Shown in pieces: positions 24,166 through 30,151 of a stretch of 32,798 bases of DNA; position 1 is the stretch's first letter, and each line of letters starts with the position of its first letter. The notes under the pieces were generated by a model. The model was not told the origin of the DNA. It made no database searches and saw only the letters and a program-made list of their open reading frames with translations. Location of the stretch: positions 1 to 32,798 of the forward strand of contig JBKEHD010000011.1 in assembly GCA_046710445.1 (NCBI GenBank), in the 5' to 3' direction. This stretch comes from JBKEHD01 sp046710445 (GTDB lineage: Bacteria; Pseudomonadota; Alphaproteobacteria; Rickettsiales; Midichloriaceae). A program made the position numbers and the translations under genes.

Positions 24166-25857
24166 TTATCTACTTTTGAGCCTTGCATTATAATTAACAT
24201 GCATAGTATTTATAAATTCTGAATTTGTATGATCTATCGGAGCAACATTCAACATAGGTGCTATTTTACTAACTATATCAGATATAACAGGAGCAGCCAC
24301 CATCCCACCAGTAGCAAATCCATAATTTATTTTATTTGGTTTTGGCTCATCAACTAAAACCAAAATAGCATATTCTGGTTTATTTATAGGAAACGCTGCA
24401 GCACATATAGCTATATTCAATTTCTTATGATATTTTCCATTCACTATTTTTTCTGAAGTCCCAGTTTTTGCCCCAATAACGTATTCATTTATATTAGCAC
24501 GCTTTGAAAAACCACTTTTTGTTGTAAGTCTTAATATCTTATTCACTATTTTTGACGTACTCTCTTTAATTACCTGCCTTGATTCAATGTTATCATTCGC
24601 TCCCTTTATATAAGTAGCTTTTTTAAATTTTCCATTATTAACAACCGATGAAAAAGCTTGCATAAAATGTATTGGTGTCATAGAGATACCATGCCCATAA
24701 CTCATTGTTATTGAATTTATTTCTTTCCACCTACCATCTGATGGATACAGTGCTCGTGATCTTTCTGGTAGCTCTACATCAGTTTTTGAAAAAAAACCAA
24801 ATTTTTTAAAATACTCTTTTTGTTTTTTAATACCCACCTCTTTAACCATATGAGCTGTCCCAATATTTGATGAATACATTAAAATCTCTGGTACAGATAA
24901 AACACCACCCTTTCCTCCTCGATAATCACTGATAGTAAAATTGTTAATTTTAATAGGCTTGGAAATATCAAAAGCATCATTTACATTCACTTTTCCTAAA
25001 TCTAATGCCATAGCCAAAGTCAATACCTTAAACACAGACCCCATTTCATAAAGACCAAAAGCGGCTTGATTAAATAACTGAGTATCATTCACATTTATAA
25101 CTTTGTGTGGATCAAAATCTGGCAAACTAACGGAGCTTATTATCTCTCCTGTAGCAAGCTCCATTACAATTGCCGTTCCACCTACTGCATCATGAAGTTT
25201 CACTGTTTTCTCTAGCTCATTTTTTACTATATGCTGAATATTAGAGTCTAATGAAATTTGTAATTCTGATGTATCTTCTGAATCAGTTAAATATTTATCA
25301 AAATATAATTCCATTCCAGAGATACCAACACCATCCACATTCACCAAACCAAGTGTATGAGAAAATAAACTTTTATGTGGATATATCCTTTGAGTATCAT
25401 TAATCAAATAAATTCCTGGAATACCTAAATCATGTACTTTTTGTTGTTGCTTAGGCTTCAAGTGACGCTTTAACCAAACAAAACTCTTATTTTTTATTAT
25501 TTTTTTTTGAATATCTTCTATATTAATATCCAATTCTTTTGCTATTAATGAAAATGACTGTGGGTCATTCACAAAATGCTTTGGATATATATAAGCAGAT
25601 AAAGTGGGTAACGATGAAGCTATGACTATCCCATTTCTATCAACGATATTTTTCCTATGTAATGGCCCTACATCAACACCATCAACATTAAAATACTCAT
25701 CATTAAAATTTAAAACAGAAAGATCAACAACACGTAATACCAATATAACTAATATGGATAATAATGTAAAAAATACAATATGAATCCTTCTGTGATTTTC
25801 ATTTATTAATTCACATTCTGATTCTTTTGTTGTTTCTATAATTTCAAAATCACTCAT
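24166..25857 (-). CDS. ftsI: Peptidoglycan transpeptidase FtsI (PBP3)
   Basis: The septal D,D-transpeptidase of the divisome, a class B penicillin-binding protein. A cytoplasmic tail and one membrane anchor (about residues 28-48) lead to the PBP dimerisation region with HRKNIVDRNG near 67, and the transpeptidase domain carries the catalytic SVFK (SxxK), SSN (SxN, in MYSSNIGTAHM) and KTGTS (KTG). At 563 residues it is full length. Presence of an intact septal transpeptidase implies the organism still makes peptidoglycan. It is last in the mraZ-rsmH-ftsL-ftsI run; murE does not follow, so the dcw cluster is broken after ftsI. Confidence 0.95.
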   Translation of the reverse strand: MSDFEIIETTKESECELINENHRRIHIVFFTLLSILVILVLRVVDLSVLNFNDEYFNVDGVDVGPLHRKNIVDRNGIVIASSLPTLSAYIYPKHFVNDPQSFSLIAKELDINIEDIQKKIIKNKSFVWLKRHLKPKQQQKVHDLGIPGIYLINDTQRIYPHKSLFSHTLGLVNVDGVGISGMELYFDKYLTDSEDTSELQISLDSNIQHIVKNELEKTVKLHDAVGGTAIVMELATGEIISSVSLPDFDPHKVINVNDTQLFNQAAFGLYEMGSVFKVLTLAMALDLGKVNVNDAFDISKPIKINNFTISDYRGGKGGVLSVPEILMYSSNIGTAHMVKEVGIKKQKEYFKKFGFFSKTDVELPERSRALYPSDGRWKEINSITMSYGHGISMTPIHFMQAFSSVVNNGKFKKATYIKGANDNIESRQVIKESTSKIVNKILRLTTKSGFSKRANINEYVIGAKTGTSEKIVNGKYHKKLNIAICAAAFPINKPEYAILVLVDEPKPNKINYGFATGGMVAAPVISDIVSKIAPMLNVAPIDHTNSEFINTMHVNYNARLKSR

Positions 25858-26113
25858 ACTCGCTACTCTTCTGACACTTTTTTGCTACTTCTAAATTTAA
25901 ATATAATTTTTGCAATTTATATATTCTGCTTGGAGCAGTAAGATAGGCAAATTCAGACTTAAGTATAGTGATATTTTCTAGTTCTTGAGAAATTTGACTT
26001 TTTAACCAATCTAATTTTCTACCTTGCTCTGTAACTTTTGATTTAATAGAAAATAGCCACACCACTCCTACAATAATAGATACTATATTTACTATTATTA
26101 TAAAATTTTTCAC
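25850..26113 (-). CDS. ftsL: Cell division protein FtsL-like
   Basis: An 87-residue protein with one N-terminal membrane helix (about 3-20, IIIVNIVSIIVGVVWLF) followed by a coiled-coil-like periplasmic segment (LDWLKSQISQELENITILK), the plan of FtsL. Sequence identity in this family is very low, so the call rests on topology and on position: between rsmH (ATGA overlap) and ftsI (8-base overlap), exactly where ftsL sits in dcw clusters. FtsL, with FtsB, activates FtsI/FtsW at the septum. Confidence 0.85.
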   Translation of the reverse strand: MKNFIIIVNIVSIIVGVVWLFSIKSKVTEQGRKLDWLKSQISQELENITILKSEFAYLTAPSRIYKLQKLYLNLEVAKKCQKSSEYE

Positions 26114-27006
26114 TTTATCCTCATTATGCTTCTTAATTTTGCAGATCTAGATCTATTATTAGATCTTAATTCTTCTAAAGAAGCTGTGATGATTTTTTTA
26201 TTTATTAATTCAAAAGATGCTTCTTGCTCTTCTTTAGATATTTTTTTATAAAAATCTTTAACAATTTTATCTTCTAATGAATGAAAACTAACAACACTTA
26301 AAACACCACCTATATTAAGTAAATTTGGTATTTTTTTCAGTGCATCTTGTAAATTATCCATCTCCGCATTTACAGCTATCCTTAAAGCTTGGAAAGTACG
26401 AGTGGCAAAATGTATATTGTCATTATACGATCTGGATTTTACACCCATTGCTTTAATAAGATCAGATGTAGTTTTAACCTTTTGCTTTTTTCGAAAATTA
26501 ATTATATTTTTTGCTATAACTCTAGATTTTCTTTCACCGCCATAATAATAAATAATTTCTGCTAACTCTTTTTCAGACCAAGAATTTACAATATTATATG
26601 CAGAAACCTCTAACCTATTATCCATCCTCATATCTAAATCTGCATTTCCATCAAAAGAAAATCCTCTGTCTTTATTATCCAATTGCATTGAGGACACCCC
26701 TAAATCAAATACAACACCATCTACCTTATCGATGGATTCATTTTCTAATACTTGATCTATATCTGTGAAATTAGATCTAAAAAATTTAAATCTTTCAGGA
26801 AATTTAGCTTGCAACTTATCTGCATAACTTAGAACAAAATCGTCACAATCTATCGCAATAACTTTACAATTTGCGGAATTCAAAATTGATTCACTATATC
26901 CACCAGCACCAAAAGTCGCATCAACATATGTTTTTCCATCCGATGGTTGAATAGCATTTACTATCTCTTGTATTAATACTGATATGTGATCTTTTTTTTC
27001 CAACAT
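26110..27006 (-). CDS. rsmH: 16S rRNA (cytosine1402-N4)-methyltransferase
   Basis: RsmH methylates C1402 in the decoding centre of 16S rRNA. It begins with HISVLIQEIVNAI, has the SAM-binding YVDATFGAGGYSESIL (near 27-42) and IAIDCDDF, then DGVVFDLGVSSMQLDNKDRGFSF, the family signature, RTFQALRIAVNAEMD, and VVSFHSLEDKIVK near the C-terminus. Length 298 is normal. It lies 12 bp after mraZ and overlaps ftsL by 4 bases. Confidence 0.96.
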   Translation of the reverse strand: MLEKKDHISVLIQEIVNAIQPSDGKTYVDATFGAGGYSESILNSANCKVIAIDCDDFVLSYADKLQAKFPERFKFFRSNFTDIDQVLENESIDKVDGVVFDLGVSSMQLDNKDRGFSFDGNADLDMRMDNRLEVSAYNIVNSWSEKELAEIIYYYGGERKSRVIAKNIINFRKKQKVKTTSDLIKAMGVKSRSYNDNIHFATRTFQALRIAVNAEMDNLQDALKKIPNLLNIGGVLSVVSFHSLEDKIVKDFYKKISKEEQEASFELINKKIITASLEELRSNNRSRSAKLRSIMRIK

Positions 27007-27018
27007 TAATTTAAATAC

Positions 27019-27465
27019 CTATTTAACAAATGAATTCTCCTTAGCTATTTTTTTAGCTTCATTAAAATATTTTTCAAAATCTACTTTATTCCAAATTTCA
27101 AATGTATTTCCCTTCCCTACAAAAAGCACTTTTTTATCTAATTGTGCATACTTTATAAGCCTTTCTGGTAAACATACCCTCCCCTTAGAATCCAACTGCA
27201 TAGGCTCACAATCTGATAGTACCGCTGTTGCTATGGCATCTTTTTTTGAAGAGAAAAAATCCATGTTTTCCAAAAAATCTTGCAACTTATCAATCCTTTC
27301 AAAGGTACATACCTCTATGCAATTATTGATAAATGAACTATATGCGTATATTTCTTTACTAATTTTTTGATCTATAATACCCCTGAAATTAGACGGTATT
27401 GAAACTCTATTTTTTTCATCTATCTTACCTTCATAAGTGGATAGAAAAATTTTAGCACCTCGCAT
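27019..27465 (-). CDS. mraZ: Transcriptional regulator MraZ
   Basis: MraZ is a ring-forming DNA-binding protein that represses its own dcw operon. The two AbrB-like halves are both present: DEKNRVSIP (near residues 16-24) and DSKGRVCLP (near 91-99), each the signature D-x-K-x-R-hydrophobic-x-hydrophobic-P. Length 148 is typical. The start at 27465 gives MRGAKIFLSTYEGKID, the usual N-terminus. It heads mraZ-rsmH-ftsL-ftsI, and TGGGA repeats upstream are likely its own operator. Confidence 0.95.
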   Translation of the reverse strand: MRGAKIFLSTYEGKIDEKNRVSIPSNFRGIIDQKISKEIYAYSSFINNCIEVCTFERIDKLQDFLENMDFFSSKKDAIATAVLSDCEPMQLDSKGRVCLPERLIKYAQLDKKVLFVGKGNTFEIWNKVDFEKYFNEAKKIAKENSFVK

Positions 27466-27511
27466 TTTTACTCATATATCAACAATGGTATATACATATA
27501 ACATATTTCAA

Positions 27512-27557
27512 TGGGACAATATAGTATTATTTTGGGAAATTTTGGGAAATTTTGGGA
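27512..27557 (+). promoter_or_regulatory. MraZ-box-like operator upstream of mraZ
   Basis: TGGGA occurs at 27533, 27543 and 27553 in perfect 10-bp direct repeat (TGGGAAATTT unit), with a fourth copy at 27512, 21 bp away. This matches the known MraZ operator of TGGGN repeats separated by 5-nt spacers. The array starts 47 bases upstream of the mraZ ATG. A minus-strand TATATT at 27518-27523 lies between the fourth and third copies, so occupancy would cover a likely promoter. The repeats read TGGGA on the plus strand, opposite to mraZ. Confidence 0.75.
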
Positions 27558-27598
27558 AACAAATATTTTAACTATTTTTATTTTTACGATTAATATAA

Positions 27599-27656
27599 TT
27601 GAATGAATACATTCTTTGGTGTAGAATTCTTTTTAATTAATATAAATTTTAAGGTG
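27599..27656 (+). promoter_or_regulatory. Candidate promoter and ribosome site for yajC
   Basis: TTGAAT (27599-27604) and TAGAAT (27622-27627) are 17 bases apart and resemble -35 and -10 hexamers at 4 and 5 of 6 positions. AAGGTG at 27651-27656, seven bases before the ATG, is one of the clearest Shine-Dalgarno sequences in the window. The same TTGAAT-N17-TA(T/G)(A/C)AT form appears before sdhC. Confidence 0.48.
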
Positions 27657-27663
27657 TAAATTA

Positions 27664-27987
27664 ATGAATATCGCTTTGGCAGATGCCGCAAATGTTGCTA
27701 CAAGTCAACAATCTATTTGGACTAGCTTAGCTCCTTTAGCTATCATATTAGTTATATTTTATTTTTTTGTTATACGTCCACAGCAAAAAAAATTAAAAAA
27801 TCATAACAACATGGTTAACAACATGAAAAAAGGAGATAAAGTAATAACTTCTGGTGGTATGATGGCTATTATATCAAAAGTAGAAATAGAAGATGGATTT
27901 GTACTTGTAGAAATCGCTGAAAATGTTAAAGTAAAAGTGAAAAGAGATACGATTTCACAAGTATTGGACAATAATATTAGCAAGTAA
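27664..27987 (+). CDS. yajC: Sec translocase accessory subunit YajC
   Basis: YajC joins SecDF at the inner-membrane Sec translocon. The protein has one membrane helix (about residues 23-40, LAPLAIILVIFYFFVIRP), immediately followed by RPQQKKLKNHNNMV and then MKKGDKVITSGGMMAII, VEIEDGFVLVEIAENV and KVKRDTISQVL, the standard YajC order. Length 107 is typical. It starts a plus-strand run with fdx, nuoA and nuoB, 13 bp before fdx. The usual partners secD and secF are not here. Confidence 0.95.
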   Translation: MNIALADAANVATSQQSIWTSLAPLAIILVIFYFFVIRPQQKKLKNHNNMVNNMKKGDKVITSGGMMAIISKVEIEDGFVLVEIAENVKVKVKRDTISQVLDNNISK

Positions 27988-28000
27988 TTTAAGTACATTT

Positions 28001-28327
28001 ATGCCAAAAATTAGTTTTGTTTTAAGAGATGGGACAGTAAGGGAAGTAGATGCCCCTATAGGTCTCTCTGTAATGGAAATTGCACATAAAAACAATATTT
28101 TTGAAATTGAAGGGGCGTGTGGTGGATCTTTATCTTGCGCTACATGCCACGTAATCGTTGATGAATCAATCAATGATAAATTAGAAAGTATTTGTGCAAA
28201 AAAAGAAGAAGAGGACGACATGCTTGATTTAGCATTTGGCGTAGCAAAAACATCTAGATTATGTTGCCAAATCATCATGAGTGATAATCTGGACGGATTA
28301 AAAGTAAAAATACCCCAAGATTCTTGA
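28001..28327 (+). CDS. fdx: 2Fe-2S ferredoxin, adrenodoxin/ISC type
   Basis: A small electron carrier used in Fe-S cluster assembly and related redox steps. The four cluster cysteines are in the adrenodoxin arrangement: GACGGSLSCATCH gives the first three and RLCCQI the fourth, with the intervening DDMLDLAFG segment that is acidic and typical of the partner-binding helix. Length 108 is normal. The other isc genes are not adjacent; the gene lies between yajC and nuoA (7 bp), and may be cotranscribed with complex I genes. Confidence 0.94.
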   Translation: MPKISFVLRDGTVREVDAPIGLSVMEIAHKNNIFEIEGACGGSLSCATCHVIVDESINDKLESICAKKEEEDDMLDLAFGVAKTSRLCCQIIMSDNLDGLKVKIPQDS

Positions 28328-28334
28328 TTTATAT

Positions 28335-28700
28335 ATGGAAAATTACCTAGAAAATTATTTAGCTATAGTAATATTTATGGTGATTGCTATTGGGATTGGT
28401 TCTATACTTATCTTATTACCATTCATTCTTAATAGATATACAAGCAATAAAGAAAAAGTTTCAACTTACGAATGTGGATTTGAAACTTTTGGTGATGCAA
28501 AAAATAAATTTGATATAAGATTTTATCTTGTAGCAATTCTTTTTATAATATTTGATTTAGAAATAGCTTTTTTGTTCCCATGGGCTGTTACTTTAACTGA
28601 AATAGGAGTTTTTGGGTTCTGGTCTATGATGTGTTTTTTATTTACTCTCACCATAGGCTTTATATATGAATGGAAAAAAGGTGCATTAAATTGGAAATGA
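28335..28700 (+). CDS. nuoA: NADH-quinone oxidoreductase subunit A
   Basis: A membrane subunit of respiratory complex I with three helices (about residues 10-32, 60-83 and 92-112). The conserved YECGFETFGDAKNKFDIRFYLVA block, here split as YECGFETFGDA then FDIRFYLVAILF, and DLEIAFLFPWAV identify it; ECG is the quinone-site loop whose Cys is conserved. Length 121 is standard. Its TGA overlaps the nuoB ATG (ATGA). Confidence 0.95.
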   Translation: MENYLENYLAIVIFMVIAIGIGSILILLPFILNRYTSNKEKVSTYECGFETFGDAKNKFDIRFYLVAILFIIFDLEIAFLFPWAVTLTEIGVFGFWSMMCFLFTLTIGFIYEWKKGALNWK

Positions 28701-29212
28701 AAAATATTTCGAAAAATAACAATGATCAAGATTTAATTTTAACACAAGCTATCAAGGATGCTCGAGAAAGAGGCTTTGTTACTGGAAAATTAGATGATGT
28801 GGTGAAATGGGCTAGATCAGGCTCATTATGGCCTATGACATTTGGACTTGCTTGTTGTGCTGTAGAGATGATGCATGCCGCTTCTAGTAGATATGACATG
28901 GATAGATTTGGAATGCTGTTTAGACCTAGTCCTAGACAATCTGATATCATGATTGTTGCTGGTACATTGACAAATAAAATGGCTTCAGCTTTAAGAAAGG
29001 TATATGATCAGATGCCTGAACCTAGATGGGTTATATCAATGGGCAGTTGCGCAAACGGTGGCGGATATTATCATTATTCATATTCAGTAGTAAGAGGATG
29101 TGACAAAGTGGTCCCAGTGGATATTTATGTGCCTGGTTGCCCACCAACCGCAGAAGCTTTATTATATGGACTACTCACATTACAAAAGAAAATCCAAAGA
29201 AATAGTAAATAA
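28697..29212 (+). CDS. nuoB: NADH-quinone oxidoreductase subunit B
   Basis: NuoB holds cluster N2, the last Fe-S centre of complex I before quinone. All four ligands are visible: the Cys pair in GLACCAVEMMH, one in MGSCANGGGYYHY, and one in VPGCPPTAEALLYG. RSGSLWPMTFGLACC and RYDMDRFGMLFRPSPRQSD are the family blocks. The frame is open from 28670 but ATG 28697, overlapping the nuoA stop, is the sensible start (171 residues). nuoC does not follow; the next gene is tsaE on the other strand, so complex I genes are dispersed. The 84-bp gap after it shows no convincing terminator. Confidence 0.95.
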   Translation: MKNISKNNNDQDLILTQAIKDARERGFVTGKLDDVVKWARSGSLWPMTFGLACCAVEMMHAASSRYDMDRFGMLFRPSPRQSDIMIVAGTLTNKMASALRKVYDQMPEPRWVISMGSCANGGGYYHYSYSVVRGCDKVVPVDIYVPGCPPTAEALLYGLLTLQKKIQRNSK

Positions 29213-29296
29213 ACATTTTATTGATTATTAATATCAACAAAATATACATAACCTAAGTGTATTATATAGTGACAATGATTACTCAATTAGCTAAAA

Positions 29297-29728
29297 CTAC
29301 TTATTTAAAATATATTCAATCTTAATATTTCTACGATCTATCTCTGTTGAATATTCAAATGAAATTTTGATGTGATTTTGATCAATGAATTTCTTTGCTA
29401 AATCACTCCATTCAATAATCGTTATGCAAGTATCAAGAGCTTCTTCTAATCCAATGTTATATAATTCGCTTTCATGATTTAATCTATATAAATCGAAATG
29501 AGCTATATTATAATTTTTTACTTTATAAGTATGAAGTAGATTGAAAGTTGGGCTAGATACAATATCTAAAGCCCCTCCCATAGATTTAATCAAATGCTTT
29601 ACAAAAGTTGTCTTGCCAGTGCCTAAATCTCCATCCAGCAAAATTATCTTAAATTCATCTAGATCATTTACAATACTAGATACCAACACCTCTAATTTCT
29701 CTAAAGAACAATCTAATACGAGATTCAT
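29297..29728 (-). CDS. tsaE: tRNA t6A biosynthesis ATPase TsaE
   Basis: TsaE is the small P-loop ATPase that works with TsaD and TsaB to place threonylcarbamoyl on A37 of ANN-decoding tRNAs. The Walker A GDLGTGKTTF is at residues about 33-42, followed by the family motif SSPTFNLLHTY near 58-68 and HFDLYRL near 77, then the IIEWSD motif near 105. Length 143 is typical. It lies 28 bp after rpmB in the minus-strand direction. Confidence 0.94.
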   Translation of the reverse strand: MNLVLDCSLEKLEVLVSSIVNDLDEFKIILLDGDLGTGKTTFVKHLIKSMGGALDIVSSPTFNLLHTYKVKNYNIAHFDLYRLNHESELYNIGLEEALDTCITIIEWSDLAKKFIDQNHIKISFEYSTEIDRRNIKIEYILNK

Positions 29729-29756
29729 ATCTTTATAAATCTACAAAAAAATTAAA

Positions 29757-30059
29757 TTATTTAGTAGCTGGGTTGTTAGATAAAAACTTTCTTATTTTTC
29801 TTTTTATTCTTAAAGCTTCTGGAGCTAATTTTAAATTAGAAGTAGTTAAAAGAAAATTATCTAAGCCATGATTATGCTCTACAGTCCTAATTGTTCTAGG
29901 AGTTGCTTTCAATCTTATCAAAGTTCCTAATATCTCACTTCTTAATGAATAATTTTGCATGTTTGGAAGAAACCTTCTTCTGGTTTTCCTATTTGAATGT
30001 GATACATTATTCCCAACTATCACTCCTTTATTACGATCAATCTGGCATTTTCTAGACAT
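29757..30059 (-). CDS. rpmB: 50S ribosomal protein L28
   Basis: A basic 100-residue ribosomal protein. The start MSRKCQI, GNNVSHSNRKTRRRFLPN near 16-33 and the RLKATPRTIRTVEHNHGLD segment are the L28 family pattern, and the length fits the alphaproteobacterial form. No zinc CxxC pair is seen, only one Cys near the start. It is transcribed away from the window's right edge, 92 bp after the end of the virB6-like gene, followed by tsaE. Confidence 0.95.
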   Translation of the reverse strand: MSRKCQIDRNKGVIVGNNVSHSNRKTRRRFLPNMQNYSLRSEILGTLIRLKATPRTIRTVEHNHGLDNFLLTTSNLKLAPEALRIKRKIRKFLSNNPATK

Positions 30060-30151
30060 ATCTTTAAAACTTATGCTCTTTTAACTTTATTTTGTAACAA
30101 ACTTTTATCAATAGTACAAGGAATAACTCATAAATTGTGTAAAATATCTTT

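Noticed and set aside
28670..28696. Upstream start for nuoB inside nuoA
   Set aside because: It would overlap nuoA by 31 bases; ATG 28697 overlapping the nuoA stop as ATGA is the usual coupled arrangement.
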